Of a stretch of 64,000 nucleotides of DNA, positions 31,236-42,362 are shown piece by piece. The stretch is from an uncultured Pelagibacteraceae bacterium (GTDB taxonomy: Bacteria; Pseudomonadota; Alphaproteobacteria; Pelagibacterales; Pelagibacteraceae). The position numbers and the translations under genes were made by a program. Each line of letters starts with the position of its first letter. Position 1 is the first letter of the stretch. The stretch spans positions 1 through 64,000 of the forward strand of contig CACIKS010000003.1 in assembly GCA_902587295.1 (NCBI GenBank). The letters are read 5' to 3'. The notes below the pieces were generated by a model that had not been told where the DNA came from, did not search any database, and was given only the letters and a program-made list of their open reading frames with translations.

Positions 31236-31384
31236 TGGTGTAAAAATATATAAAACAGGGCTTTTTTTCATTTAATTAATAGATTTATAAGCTTTTTTTT
31301 CATAACTGTTGTATAAATATCACATAAATATACAGGTTTTTTTAATGTTTATTTATAACCTATGGATTATAAAAAATTATCAAT

Positions 31385-31933
31385 ATGCAAAATTTAATAA
31401 AAACTCTATTTAAGGTTGCTGTCATTTTTTTGATCATAATTACCTTAAACTCTTGCGGTGGTGGATTGAAACTTCCAAAAGCTGGTGATGCTAGAAAAAT
31501 GGAAGTTGAGGGCCGAGAAAGGGCTAGAAAAAATATTGAGGAAGGAAGAGGAATATCATTAAAAAATTTAGGAAAAAATCGTTCCACGAATTATGAGTTT
31601 AGTACATCTAATCCTTTGTGGAGGGCAACTTTTGATGTGATAGATTTTATGCCTCTAGTAACTGTAGACTACTCTGGGGGAATGATTATTACAGATTGGT
31701 ACACTGACTCGAATACAAGCAATGACTCTCTTAAATTTACTATAAGATTTCTATCCAATGAAATAAGAGCAGATAGTCTAAAAATAATAATTCATAAAAA
31801 AACTTGCAAGCTGCAATCAAATTGCGTTGTTCAAAAGTTTTCTTCAAATAAACTGGAAAATACAATTAGAGCAGATATTATTAAAAAAGCTGCAATCTTA
31901 GAGGCAGCCTCGAAAAACAAGAAAAAGAATTAA
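31385..31933 (+). CDS. DUF3576-like lipoprotein
   Basis: Lipobox LNSCGGG; position upstream of leuS. Confidence 0.7.
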   Translation: MQNLIKTLFKVAVIFLIIITLNSCGGGLKLPKAGDARKMEVEGRERARKNIEEGRGISLKNLGKNRSTNYEFSTSNPLWRATFDVIDFMPLVTVDYSGGMIITDWYTDSNTSNDSLKFTIRFLSNEIRADSLKIIIHKKTCKLQSNCVVQKFSSNKLENTIRADIIKKAAILEAASKNKKKN

Positions 31934-31944
31934 ATTTAAACTTC

Positions 31945-34479
31945 ATGGATAAAATTAACGTCGGAGAAATCGATAAAAAATGGCAGATCTTTTGGTCTAA
32001 GAAAAAGAATCAATTTAAATTCACAGATAAAAAGAAAAAATTCTACTGTCTCGAAATGTTTCCTTATCCTTCTGGGAAGATCCATATGGGGCACGTTAGA
32101 AATTATGCGATAGGGGATGTAATAGCCAGATACAAAATGATGAATAAATTTAACGTATTACATCCAATGGGCTGGGACTCTTTTGGTTTGCCAGCAGAAA
32201 ATGCTGCGAGAGAAAATAATTTGAGCCCGAAAGATTGGACAAAAAAAAATATTTCAACTATGAAACATCAGTTACAATTACTAGGTCTATCTATTGATTG
32301 GGACTTGGAAATATCAACTTGCGATCAAGAATATTATAAACATCAACAAGAATTATTTATTGATTTTTTTAACAAAGGTTTGGTTATAAGAAAAGAAACT
32401 TATGTTAATTGGGATCCCGTTGAAAAAACTGTTTTAGCAAATGAACAAGTAATAAATGGAAGAGGTTGGAGATCAAATGCTGTAGTTGAAAGAAAAAAGC
32501 TTAATCAATGGTTTTTTAATATTTCTAAATTTTCTAATGAATTACTGGATGATCTAAAAACTTTAAATGAATGGCCTGAAAAGGTAAAATTAATGCAACA
32601 AAATTGGATTGGAAAATCAGTGGGATGCGAAATAGATTTTCAAATTTTACAAACTAAAAAAACTATAAAAATTTTTACAACACGGCCAGATACCATATTT
32701 GGTGCTACTTTTTTAGCTGTATCAACCGACCACCCAATTTGTGAGAATTTTAAGGAGTCGAATGATTTTATAAAATTTAGAAATAAATGTTCTTCAGTAG
32801 GTACTACTGAAGAAGCTATAGCTAATGCTGAAAAAATCGGCTTTAAAACTAATCTATTTGCACAACACCCTTTCATTGAGGGAAAGAAAATTCCAATCTT
32901 TATTGCAAATTTCATTTTGATGGATTACGGGACAGGAGCTATTTTTGGATGCCCAGCACACGATCAAAGAGATTATGATTTTGCAAAAAAATATGCCCTT
33001 GAAATACTTCCGGTTGTAAAACCAGAAAATTCAGATCAAAAAAATATTGAAGGAGCATATACTGGGGATGGGACTATTATAAATTCAGATTTTTTAAATG
33101 ATTTATCGATTTCAAAAGCAAAAGAAAGAATAATAAAAGAAGTTGAGAATAAAAAAATCGGCGGAAAAAAAATTACTTTTAGATTGAAGGATTGGGGTAT
33201 TTCCAGACAAAGATATTGGGGGTGCCCAATACCTATGATTTATCTTAAAAACGGAAAAGTTGTCCCAGTAGATAAAAGCGAGCTTCCAGTAAAATTGCCT
33301 GAAGATATTGATATGAATTACAAAGGTAATCCATTGGATAATCACCCAACGTGGAAAAAAACGAAGTATAAAAAAACAGGAGAAGATGCTGTAAGAGAAA
33401 CTGATACTTTAGATACATTTGTCGACTCTTCTTGGTATTTCATAAGATTTTGCTCTCCAAGATTAGATAAAAAACCTTTTGACGAAAAGTCTTTTAAATA
33501 CTGGATGCCAGTGGATCAATATATTGGGGGGGTTGAGCATGCTATATTACATTTATTGTACTCAAGATTTTTTATGAGAGCTATAAATCTTTGTAATAAA
33601 GAAATTAAGCTGAATGAGCCTTTTAAAGGTCTTTTTACACAAGGAATGGTGTGCCATGAAACTTATAAAAATGAAAAAAATCAGTGGTTAAGTCCTGATG
33701 AAATTGAAAAAACAAACGATGGGTTTTTATCAAAAATCGACTCAACAAGAGTAAAAGTTGGACCGTCAGAAGCTATGTCAAAATCCAAAAAGAATATTGT
33801 TGATCCAGAAAGTATGATAAAAATTTACGGGGCAGATGCTGTTAGATGGTTTATTCTATCTGATAGTCCTCCTGAACGAGATGTTCAATGGTCAACTGAG
33901 GGAGTTTCTGCAGCACACAAATTTATACAAAGAATATGGAATTTAAATAACAAGATCATAAGCCATAAGCTTAAAAATTCTGATTCTAATAACGAAAAAA
34001 AATTTTTAGCTAAGTTTAATGATTATCTATTTAAAATTTCTGATCTAATTAAAAAATTTCAACTAAATGTAGCTATCGCAAAAATCCACGAATTAGCTAA
34101 TCTTTTTGAGGAAGGTTTAAACAAGAAATTAAGTAAAAAAAACCTGTGTGAATCTCAAATAAAATTTATGAAAATTATGTTGCCTTTTACTCCACATTTA
34201 GCATGTGAGTGTCTATCAAAACTGGAGGGAAAGAATTTTTACGAAAATATAAGTTGGCCTAAGGGTAATAAATCGTTACTAAATGATCAGGAGATTACAT
34301 TAGTAGTTCAGATAAATGGAAAAAAGAGGGGTCTCTTTATTACTAAAAAAGACCTTTCAGAAAAAGATGCTCTGGTGGAAGCTAAAAAAATTGAAAACAT
34401 TAGGAAAAACTTGAAAGATAAAAAAATTATAAAAAATATTTTTGTTAAAAATAAAATAATTAATTTTATTACAGCTTAA
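31945..34479 (+). CDS. leuS: leucyl-tRNA synthetase
   Basis: [33 protein letters not shown]. Confidence 0.98.
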   Translation: MDKINVGEIDKKWQIFWSKKKNQFKFTDKKKKFYCLEMFPYPSGKIHMGHVRNYAIGDVIARYKMMNKFNVLHPMGWDSFGLPAENAARENNLSPKDWTKKNISTMKHQLQLLGLSIDWDLEISTCDQEYYKHQQELFIDFFNKGLVIRKETYVNWDPVEKTVLANEQVINGRGWRSNAVVERKKLNQWFFNISKFSNELLDDLKTLNEWPEKVKLMQQNWIGKSVGCEIDFQILQTKKTIKIFTTRPDTIFGATFLAVSTDHPICENFKESNDFIKFRNKCSSVGTTEEAIANAEKIGFKTNLFAQHPFIEGKKIPIFIANFILMDYGTGAIFGCPAHDQRDYDFAKKYALEILPVVKPENSDQKNIEGAYTGDGTIINSDFLNDLSISKAKERIIKEVENKKIGGKKITFRLKDWGISRQRYWGCPIPMIYLKNGKVVPVDKSELPVKLPEDIDMNYKGNPLDNHPTWKKTKYKKTGEDAVRETDTLDTFVDSSWYFIRFCSPRLDKKPFDEKSFKYWMPVDQYIGGVEHAILHLLYSRFFMRAINLCNKEIKLNEPFKGLFTQGMVCHETYKNEKNQWLSPDEIEKTNDGFLSKIDSTRVKVGPSEAMSKSKKNIVDPESMIKIYGADAVRWFILSDSPPERDVQWSTEGVSAAHKFIQRIWNLNNKIISHKLKNSDSNNEKKFLAKFNDYLFKISDLIKKFQLNVAIAKIHELANLFEEGLNKKLSKKNLCESQIKFMKIMLPFTPHLACECLSKLEGKNFYENISWPKGNKSLLNDQEITLVVQINGKKRGLFITKKDLSEKDALVEAKKIENIRKNLKDKKIIKNIFVKNKIINFITA

Positions 34480-34950
34480 ATGAATATTAAATACTTTAAA
34501 AATCTATTATTTTTTATTATTTTCATATTAATTTCTAACTGCGGATACCAACCATTACTAACTGATAAGAATCAAGTTTTTAGCGTGAATAGCTTTAACA
34601 TTTTAGGTGACAAAAAATTAGGTCAAGCTCTGGCAAACAAATTTAACAAAATTGAAGCTGCAGAAAACAACTTAACACTTGAAATAAAAGCAGGTAAAAA
34701 AAGGACTATCTCGAATAGATCCTCAGCAGGGGCGATTTTGGAATATACCATAACTATTGATTTCCATTTTAAGGCGTTTTCGGAAATGAGTGGTAAAAAG
34801 GTTTTTGAAAATTCTTTTTCTGAAAGCAGAAACTATAAATCATCAACGATGTATATTGACACTTTAAATAGAGAGAAAAAAATTGTTGATAATCTAATTA
34901 AAAGTGTGGCAAATCAGATAAATACCCAGCTAAATATCATTTTTAAATAA
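34480..34950 (+). CDS. lptE: LPS assembly lipoprotein LptE
   Basis: Lipobox ISNCGYQPLL; between leuS and holA. Confidence 0.85.
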   Translation: MNIKYFKNLLFFIIFILISNCGYQPLLTDKNQVFSVNSFNILGDKKLGQALANKFNKIEAAENNLTLEIKAGKKRTISNRSSAGAILEYTITIDFHFKAFSEMSGKKVFENSFSESRNYKSSTMYIDTLNREKKIVDNLIKSVANQINTQLNIIFK

Positions 34951-34951
34951 A

Positions 34952-35956
34952 ATGATATTAAAAAGTTTCTTAATTGAAAAAAATATTTCACTTTTGGATA
35001 CCTATGCGATTTCATTATTTTACGGTGAAAATATAGGTCTTAAAGATGAAATAAAATTTGAGATTAGAAATAAATATAAAGATTATGAAATAATTAATTT
35101 AAATCAAGATGAGGTAATCAAAAATAAAGATCTTTTAGAAGAACAGATTTATAATATTTCATTATTTAACAAAAATAAAATTATTTTTATAAACGAAGTA
35201 TCTGACAAAATTAGAAAAGAAATTGCTAAAATAGTTGAGGATCCACCAGAAAATATAAAAATTTTTCTTTTTGGACATAATTTAGAAAAAAAATCTGGAA
35301 TTAGATCCGATTTTGAAAAAGGTAAAATAATTGCTACAATTCCGTGTTATCAAGACAATCATAGAACACTTACAGAATATCTAAAAAAAAACTTAAAAGG
35401 ATATAGTGGTTTAACCCAAGAAATTATTAATATGCTTATTGAAAATTCAAATCTAGATAGAAAAGTTTTGAGCAATGAGATTAACAAAATAAGAGTTTTA
35501 TTTTTAGATAAAAATATAAAATTAGAAAAACTAGAAAATCTAATAAATAACACTTACAATATCGATTTTGATAAACTTAGAGACTCATGTCTCGAAGCAG
35601 ATGCCAAAAAGCTTAATGAAAATCTAGGAAATATTATATTACAAAATGAAGATATATTTTTTTACTTATCAAATTTAAACTTAAGAATAGGAAGATTATT
35701 ACAATTACATGAAAATTTAAAATCCCAAAGAAATATTGACTTAGTAATGGATAATATTAGACCTAAAATTTTCTGGAAAGACAAACCTGTTTTTTTAAAA
35801 CAGTTAAAAAACTGGAACATTGAAAAGTTAGAAGAGGCAAAAAAAATTATAGTAGAAACAGAAATAAAGATGAAAACAAAATTGAATAATTATAACATCT
35901 TATTGATGAAAAACCTTTTAATTAGATTGTTTCAAATAGCAAAATCTACTTCCTAA
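34952..35956 (+). CDS. holA: DNA polymerase III delta subunit
   Basis: HolA-like sequence and leuS-lptE-holA order. Confidence 0.85.
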   Translation: MILKSFLIEKNISLLDTYAISLFYGENIGLKDEIKFEIRNKYKDYEIINLNQDEVIKNKDLLEEQIYNISLFNKNKIIFINEVSDKIRKEIAKIVEDPPENIKIFLFGHNLEKKSGIRSDFEKGKIIATIPCYQDNHRTLTEYLKKNLKGYSGLTQEIINMLIENSNLDRKVLSNEINKIRVLFLDKNIKLEKLENLINNTYNIDFDKLRDSCLEADAKKLNENLGNIILQNEDIFFYLSNLNLRIGRLLQLHENLKSQRNIDLVMDNIRPKIFWKDKPVFLKQLKNWNIEKLEEAKKIIVETEIKMKTKLNNYNILLMKNLLIRLFQIAKSTS

Positions 35957-36794
35957 GTAATTTTGAAATTAACTCAAATTGCTCTAAAGAGTTATATTTT
36001 ACAATAATTTTTCCTGAATTGTTTTTTTTATTTACAATTTCAATGCTTAATCCAAGCTTACTTTCAATTTCATTTTTAACAAATTCAATATTTGGATCTT
36101 TAATTTCTCTTGATTTTTTTCCCAACTTTTTGAGCTTAGCAAGGGACTCTACTTCTCTGGAATTTACCTTCTTTTTTACAATGTTTTCAGCAATTTCAGA
36201 TGCATTTGGCATACCTATTAAAGGTCTCGCCTGACCAGCTGTAAGTGAACCCTCCTCAAGTAATGATATTATATCTTCTGGGAGACTTAATAACCTTAAA
36301 GTATTACTAATATGACTTCTACTTTTCGACATAAATTTAGAAATTTTATCGTGGTCATATCCAAATTCTTTAATTAATCTCTGGTATCCTTTGGCTTCCT
36401 CAATGATATTTAAATCTTGCCTTTGAACGTTTTCTACAATTGCAATTTCCAAACTTTTTTGATCGTTGATATTTAATATTACTACCGGGACCTCATTTAA
36501 ACCTGCTTTCTGAGCTGCCAACCATCTTCTCTCGCCTGCTATTATCTCATACTTGCCTGGTTCATACTTGTTTGGACGAACAGCTATAGGCTGTATTACT
36601 CCATTTTCTTTTATTGAAGAAGAAAGTTCGGAAATTTTTTCATCATCAAAAATTATTCTTGGTTGATATTTATTTCTGCTCAAATCAGCTATTGGTATTT
36701 TGCTTCCCTGAATTTTTTCTGAACTTGTTGTATTTTCAATATCTCCAAACAATGCTGATAATCCCCTTCCAAGGCCTTTTTTTGCTGCACTCAT
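35946..36794 (-). CDS. parB: chromosome partitioning protein ParB
   Basis: GLGRGLSALFGD, GERRWLAAQKAGL, IVENVQRQDLN. Confidence 0.97.
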   Translation of the reverse strand: MSAAKKGLGRGLSALFGDIENTTSSEKIQGSKIPIADLSRNKYQPRIIFDDEKISELSSSIKENGVIQPIAVRPNKYEPGKYEIIAGERRWLAAQKAGLNEVPVVILNINDQKSLEIAIVENVQRQDLNIIEEAKGYQRLIKEFGYDHDKISKFMSKSRSHISNTLRLLSLPEDIISLLEEGSLTAGQARPLIGMPNASEIAENIVKKKVNSREVESLAKLKKLGKKSREIKDPNIEFVKNEIESKLGLSIEIVNKKNNSGKIIVKYNSLEQFELISKLLRK

Positions 36795-37591
36795 GCTGCA
36801 CTACCCATTGATTGATTAACTTGATTTATAAATTCTTCAGCTAAGTTCATATAAGATTTACTGCCTGAACAATTTTTATCATAAATTAAACAGGGCATTC
36901 CGTGTGAAGGCGCTTCAGATAATCTAACGTTCCTGGGAACAACTGTTTTGTATACTTTCTCCTTAAAATGTTTCCTTGCCTCAATATCAACTTGGGATGA
37001 AAGTTTGTTTCTTCTGTCGAACATAGTTAATAAAACTCCTCTTATACTTAAACCTGGATTCAAATTAACCTTGATACGGTCAATTGTTTTCATTAGTTGG
37101 GTTATTCCCTCTAAGGCAAAAAATTCTGTTTGAAGAGGTATGAGAAGCTCGTCAGCAGAGACTAGGGACATAACCGTTAGTAGGCTTAAAGATGGGGGAC
37201 AATCGATAAAAATATTTTCATATTTTTTAAAGCAAGTATCCTTTCCACCACTTAAAATTTCTTTTAAAAGGAAAGCCCTATTTTTATCATTTGCTGTTTC
37301 GACCTCTAAACCCGAAAGATTTACATTTGACCCAATAAGATCTAAATCATTTATGTCTGTTTTTTGAATAGATGTTTGAACTGAAGTTTTTCCAATAAGA
37401 ACATTGTAAATGCTTTTTTTCTCGTCGTTATTGGACTTTCCTAATCCTGTTGTGGCATTGCCCTGAGGATCCAAATCGATTACTAAAATTTTTTTTCCCT
37501 TTTTGGCTAGAGCTGTGGCTAAATTTATTACGGTCGTAGTTTTGCCGACACCGCCCTTTTGATTTATTACTGATATTATCGATGCATCCAC
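36791..37591 (-). CDS. parA: chromosome partitioning protein ParA
   Basis: NQKGGVGKTTTVINLATALA, DPQGNATTGLG, DCPPSLSLLT. Confidence 0.97.
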   Translation of the reverse strand: MDASIISVINQKGGVGKTTTVINLATALAKKGKKILVIDLDPQGNATTGLGKSNNDEKKSIYNVLIGKTSVQTSIQKTDINDLDLIGSNVNLSGLEVETANDKNRAFLLKEILSGGKDTCFKKYENIFIDCPPSLSLLTVMSLVSADELLIPLQTEFFALEGITQLMKTIDRIKVNLNPGLSIRGVLLTMFDRRNKLSSQVDIEARKHFKEKVYKTVVPRNVRLSEAPSHGMPCLIYDKNCSGSKSYMNLAEEFINQVNQSMGSAA

Positions 37592-37594
37592 AAT

Positions 37595-38233
37595 TTATTT
37601 CTCAGCATTGACCAATAGTATTTTAGAATCACTATTGGTGATGCTAGGTATAAGCTTATACTTATAAATGATGCCCTTTGAAGCTTTATTTATCTCCTCC
37701 TGTGCACTCTTTCCCAACATTACGATTAATTTATGAGGTTTTTTTGCAATTTCACGTGAAATTCTAAGTATTTCAGGCAGTTTTTTAAATGCTCTACAAA
37801 TTATATAGTCGGTGTCTAAACTATGATATTGATAATCATTATCATATAAAGAAATACCTTTTAGTTTTAACTTATGGATTATTGCTTTAATAAAATCATT
37901 TTTGATCTTAGATTTTTCATAAAGTTTCACGTGAAACGTGAGCATATCACTATAAAAAATAGATAGTATAATTCCAGGAAAACCAGCTCCAGTGCCTAGA
38001 TCAGATAAACTATTAAAATTTTTATGGTCTATATGCTTAACAAGCTGAGCAGAATCTAATATATGCCTGTTCCAGATATCTTTTTCAGAATTTTTAGAGA
38101 TTAAATTATATTTTTTATTATAATTTAGAACTTCATATACAAATAACTCAAGCTTCTGAAGTTTCTCATCATTAAAATTAAGATCTTTAGCTAAAACTAA
38201 CTTTGATTTTACCTTAGATTTGCTAGACTCCAT
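37595..38233 (-). CDS. rsmG: 16S rRNA G527 N7-methyltransferase
   Basis: LSDLGTGAGFPGIILSI; next to mnmG/parA. Confidence 0.93.
   Translation of the reverse strand: MESSKSKVKSKLVLAKDLNFNDEKLQKLELFVYEVLNYNKKYNLISKNSEKDIWNRHILDSAQLVKHIDHKNFNSLSDLGTGAGFPGIILSIFYSDMLTFHVKLYEKSKIKNDFIKAIIHKLKLKGISLYDNDYQYHSLDTDYIICRAFKKLPEILRISREIAKKPHKLIVMLGKSAQEEINKASKGIIYKYKLIPSITNSDSKILLVNAEK
37748..37763. promoter_or_regulatory. parS: parS-like palindrome 2
   Basis: AATTTCACGTGAAATT, perfect 16-bp palindrome with TTTCACGTGAAA core. Confidence 0.65.
37924..37937. promoter_or_regulatory. parS: parS centromere-like site 1
   Basis: GTTTCACGTGAAAC, 14/16 to consensus TGTTTCACGTGAAACA, inside rsmG beside parAB. 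Confidence 0.85.
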
Positions 38234-38240
38234 AAGGATT

Positions 38241-40112
38241 CTAGGCTGGAACTCTGTTTTTTGTCTTTTTTATAGCTCCCAATAGTATTATTGCTGCTGC
38301 TGGGGTCACTCCATCAATCCTTAAAGCCTGTCCCAGGGTTTTTGGTCTAATCAATTTCAATTTCGACTTAACTTCGTTAGAGAGCCCACTGAAAGAGTCA
38401 TAGTCAATCTCATTTGGTATAACTAGACTTTCATCTTTTTTAAAAGTTTTAATATCGCTTTCTTGTTTGGATAAATAACCTGAGTAATGTGCATTTATTT
38501 CAACCTGCTCATCAACATAATGTCCATATTGGGGTATATCGGCCCAAACTTTTCTTAAATGATCTAATTGAACATTTTTCATTCCCAAAATTTGTAGTCC
38601 TGATCTTTTAACTCCATCCATTGCAATCTTAATGGAATGCTTCGCAGCAGCATTTGGTGTCATAGATTTTTTTAACAAACAGCCTTCTAGGCTAGTTATT
38701 TTTTTCTGCTTATCATTAAATAATTTTTTTCTGTAAGATTTTACCAAATTCATTTTTATACCCACAGGCGTAAGTCTTTGATCTGCATTGTCTGCTCTCA
38801 ATGATAATCGATATTCAGCCCGAGACGTAAACATCCTGTAGGGTTCGGAAACACCCTTGGTGATGAGATCATCTATCATCACCCCGATGTATGAGCTCGA
38901 CCTATCTAAAATAAACTCGTCTCCTTTTTGAACTTTTAGGGCAGCATTAATTCCAGCTATCAATCCTTGAGCTGCAGCTTCTTCATAACCTGTTGTCCCA
39001 TTGATTTGGCCAGCCAAGAAAAGGGACCCTATTTTTTTGGCTTCTAGACTCGCTTTTAGCTCCCTTGGGTCCACATAGTCGTACTCTATGGCATATCCTG
39101 CTCTTACCATTTTAACTTCTTCTAAACCCTTAATTTTACTTAATATTTTAAGTTGAACATCTTCAGGTAAAGAGGTCGATATACCATTTGGATAAACTGT
39201 ATGATCCTCTAAACCTTCAGGTTCTAAAAAAATTTGGTGTTTTTGTTTTTCCTTAAACTTCACAATTTTATCTTCAATGGATGGACAATATCTTGGGCCC
39301 ACTCCTTTTATGTTGCCAGAGTATATTGCGCTTCTTGAAATATTATCACTTATGATTTTGTGTACTAGGTCATTGGTGTAGGTCACACCACAGTTAATCT
39401 GTTTGTTAATAGCTTTTGTTGTTAGAAATGAAAAAAAGTATGGCTCCTTATCAGCCGGCTGCATTTCTAAATCATCATAATTAATAGTTCTTCCATCCAA
39501 CCTTGGAGGTGTTCCGGTTTTAAGTCTTCCAATTTTGATCTTAAATTTCTCTAATTGCTCACTCAAACCTGTGGAAGGTTTCTCATCATATCTTCCAGCT
39601 GGTATCTGTTTTTCGCCTATGTGTATCAAACCATTCAAGAAAGTGCCTGTAGTAAGAATTAGCTGACCACACATTACCTCTCTACCGCTTTGACAGATGA
39701 ATCCTGTTATTTTATCCTTTTCAAAGATAAATTTTACAACAGGATCAGCTATCACCTCTAAATTAGGGTAGTTGAGCAATAGCTTCTGCATATATTTTTT
39801 ATAAAGCTTTCTGTCTGACTGAGTTCGCGGCCCTCTGACTGCTGGACCTCTACTTCTGTTTAATAATCTAAACTGAATTCCTGATTTGTCGGCCACATCA
39901 CCCATAACTCCGTCCAAAGCATCAATTTCTCGAACCAAGTGGCCTTTGCCTAGTCCTCCTATAGCCGGATTGCACGACATCTCACCTATAGTCTCTATTT
40001 TGTGTGTAAAAAGACCAGTATTTACGCCCATTCTGGCCGATGCTGCCGCAGCCTCACATCCAGCGTGTCCACCGCCTATTATAACCACATCAAAGGTCAT
40101 TTTCTTGCTCAT
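38241..40112 (-). CDS. mnmG: tRNA uridine-5-carboxymethylaminomethyl modification enzyme MnmG
   Basis: [35 protein letters not shown]. Confidence 0.98.
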   Translation of the reverse strand: MSKKMTFDVVIIGGGHAGCEAAAASARMGVNTGLFTHKIETIGEMSCNPAIGGLGKGHLVREIDALDGVMGDVADKSGIQFRLLNRSRGPAVRGPRTQSDRKLYKKYMQKLLLNYPNLEVIADPVVKFIFEKDKITGFICQSGREVMCGQLILTTGTFLNGLIHIGEKQIPAGRYDEKPSTGLSEQLEKFKIKIGRLKTGTPPRLDGRTINYDDLEMQPADKEPYFFSFLTTKAINKQINCGVTYTNDLVHKIISDNISRSAIYSGNIKGVGPRYCPSIEDKIVKFKEKQKHQIFLEPEGLEDHTVYPNGISTSLPEDVQLKILSKIKGLEEVKMVRAGYAIEYDYVDPRELKASLEAKKIGSLFLAGQINGTTGYEEAAAQGLIAGINAALKVQKGDEFILDRSSSYIGVMIDDLITKGVSEPYRMFTSRAEYRLSLRADNADQRLTPVGIKMNLVKSYRKKLFNDKQKKITSLEGCLLKKSMTPNAAAKHSIKIAMDGVKRSGLQILGMKNVQLDHLRKVWADIPQYGHYVDEQVEINAHYSGYLSKQESDIKTFKKDESLVIPNEIDYDSFSGLSNEVKSKLKLIRPKTLGQALRIDGVTPAAAIILLGAIKKTKNRVPA

Positions 40113-40159
40113 AGAGTAAATGTATCGATGAAATATGATTTTACAAGCTCAAAGATAGG

Positions 40160-41491
40160 TTATTTACCAATACAAAAGTCCTGAAATATAGATCCTAGTA
40201 TTTCCTCTACATCAACTTTGCCCACTATGCTTCCAAGATGCCTTGTAGCTAGTCTAAGATCTTCCGCAGCTGTTTCGATTTCTTTTTTTTGATCTTTCTC
40301 TAAAAATTTTTCTATTTCTTTTAATGCCGCATTAAGCTTAACTCGATGTCTTTCTCTGGTAACCAAAATATTGTTTACTTTCATAAATTTTTTACTCAAC
40401 TTCTCTTTTATTGTCTTAATAAGGCTATCAATATTTTTGTTGTTTTTTACTGATATCAAAATTTGATCATTTTCCTGAAACTCATTTTTAAGAGGTTTTT
40501 TACTTAAATCTGACTTATTAAAAACTAGTATACAATCTTTATTAATTAATTTTTTTATATCTTTGTTAATTGTTTTTTTTGATGCGTCTATCATAATCAA
40601 GGTTAGATCAGCGTCTTTGGCTTTCTTAATAGCTCTTTTTATTCCCTCTTTTTCAACCTTATTTTTAACCTTTCTGATACCAGCAGTGTCTGCCAAAATG
40701 ACAGGGTAACCATCGATGTTAAGATAGGTTTCTATTACGTCTCGAGTGGTGCCTTCTTGTTCGGATACAATGGCAGCTTCTCTTTTTGAAATGAGATTTA
40801 ATAAAGAAGATTTTCCTGCATTTACATCTCCGATAATAGAGATTCTAAATCCATCTCTAATTTTCTCTCCTATTTTTTGGTCCTCTAATATTTTTTTGAT
40901 ATCTTTATGAACCTGCTTTATAGAGACCTGCACTTCTTTTAAAACATTCTCTGGAAGATCATCTTCAGCAAAGTCTATTTTTGCCTCAATGTAAGACAAG
41001 GATTTAACTAGTTTTTCCCTCAAAGAATTATAATGATTTGATGCATTGCCCTGGATCAATTTTATGGCCTGTTGTCTTTGAAGCTCCGTTTCAGCATGTA
41101 TAAGATCTCCTATGCTTTCAGCCTCTAGCAGATCCATCTTGTTATTTTGAAATGCGAGTTTTGTAAACTCTCCTGGTTCTGCTAGTCTGCAATTTGCTTG
41201 ATTTCCAAGTACCCTCAAAAAACAACTAACTACAGCATTGCTGCCGTGAGTGTGAAATTCTGCTAAATCCTCTCCTGTATAACTATTTGGACCAGGTGAC
41301 CACAAAAGTAATCCCTCATCAATCATTTTACCATTTGAAGGATCATAAAATTTACAAAGATTAACCTCTTTGGATTTGATGTCATTTTTCTTTGTTATCA
41401 GTTTTAAAATTTGAAGACTATCTTTTCCAGATAATCTCAAAATTGCAATCCCTGAAGGACCTTTTCCTGTTGATAGCGCAAATATATTCAT
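40160..41491 (-). CDS. mnmE: tRNA modification GTPase MnmE
   Basis: SIIGDVNAGKSSLLNLISKREAAIVSEQEGTTRDVIE; C-terminal CIGK. Confidence 0.98.
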   Translation of the reverse strand: MNIFALSTGKGPSGIAILRLSGKDSLQILKLITKKNDIKSKEVNLCKFYDPSNGKMIDEGLLLWSPGPNSYTGEDLAEFHTHGSNAVVSCFLRVLGNQANCRLAEPGEFTKLAFQNNKMDLLEAESIGDLIHAETELQRQQAIKLIQGNASNHYNSLREKLVKSLSYIEAKIDFAEDDLPENVLKEVQVSIKQVHKDIKKILEDQKIGEKIRDGFRISIIGDVNAGKSSLLNLISKREAAIVSEQEGTTRDVIETYLNIDGYPVILADTAGIRKVKNKVEKEGIKRAIKKAKDADLTLIMIDASKKTINKDIKKLINKDCILVFNKSDLSKKPLKNEFQENDQILISVKNNKNIDSLIKTIKEKLSKKFMKVNNILVTRERHRVKLNAALKEIEKFLEKDQKKEIETAAEDLRLATRHLGSIVGKVDVEEILGSIFQDFCIGK

Positions 41492-41526
41492 TTGTTTTTT
41501 TTCTAGTTTTTCATAGCATAGAATAT

Positions 41527-41985
41527 ATGGAAAATACTATTTCTTTTAATAGTAAGTTTGGCCTGATTTCTGCTACCGAAATTGACAATAAAATAACAAA
41601 AATCAAATTTTCCAAAAAAAAAACAAGAGGTAGAATGACTAAAGTTCTCAAAAATCTCAAAAAAAAAATTAACTTATATTTTCAAAATAAGACAGACAAA
41701 ATAGAAGTTAAAATTAGGATTCAAGGAAACTTAGTTCAAAAAAAAGTATGGAAACAATTAAGAAAAATCAAAAAGGGACAAACAAAAAGTTACGGGGAAA
41801 TTGCAAAAAAGCTGAGAATTTCTCCAAGATACGTTGGAAGAATTTGTGGTGAAAACCGCCATATATTAGTTATTCCATGTCACAGAATTTTAAGATCAAA
41901 TGGCGCCTTAGGAGGTTTTTCAGCCCCAGGGGGAATAAGTTTAAAAAAGAAATTGCTGAAATTTGAAGGATTAAAATTTAAATGA
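41527..41985 (+). CDS. ogt: methylated-DNA-protein cysteine methyltransferase
   Basis: KKGQTKSYGEIAKKL and active site IPCHRI. Start set at ATG 41527; track start is 41392. Confidence 0.9.
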   Translation: MENTISFNSKFGLISATEIDNKITKIKFSKKKTRGRMTKVLKNLKKKINLYFQNKTDKIEVKIRIQGNLVQKKVWKQLRKIKKGQTKSYGEIAKKLRISPRYVGRICGENRHILVIPCHRILRSNGALGGFSAPGGISLKKKLLKFEGLKFK

Positions 41986-42362
41986 TTCATCTAAAAAACA
42001 ACAAGTTATTAATTTTTTTTTTTATAATAGGAATTATTCAGATCTTTTACTATTGGAATAAAAGGAGTAATTTTGAATTTGAAGTTTTAAAAAATCCATT
42101 TGAAAAAAATTCTCACATAAATTATGTTTTGCCTGAAGTAATAATTGAAACCAATAAAATATTAATTTCCAATAATATTCAAAAATTTAATTTAAGCAAA
42201 AATTTAAAAAATGATATGTACAATTATCAAAGAATAATTGAATTTAATTATCCAATAAAATTTGACGAAAAATCAAAATATACACTCTTACTAATAGAAG
42301 AGAACTACATCTGTGAGAGCATATTTGAAGGAAAACTTATAAAATTACAAAAATGCCAGTAG
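41982..42362 (+). CDS. small membrane-anchored hypothetical protein
   Basis: N-terminal TM helix, overlaps ogt stop and next ORF. Confidence 0.55.
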   Translation: MIHLKNNKLLIFFFIIGIIQIFYYWNKRSNFEFEVLKNPFEKNSHINYVLPEVIIETNKILISNNIQKFNLSKNLKNDMYNYQRIIEFNYPIKFDEKSKYTLLLIEENYICESIFEGKLIKLQKCQ

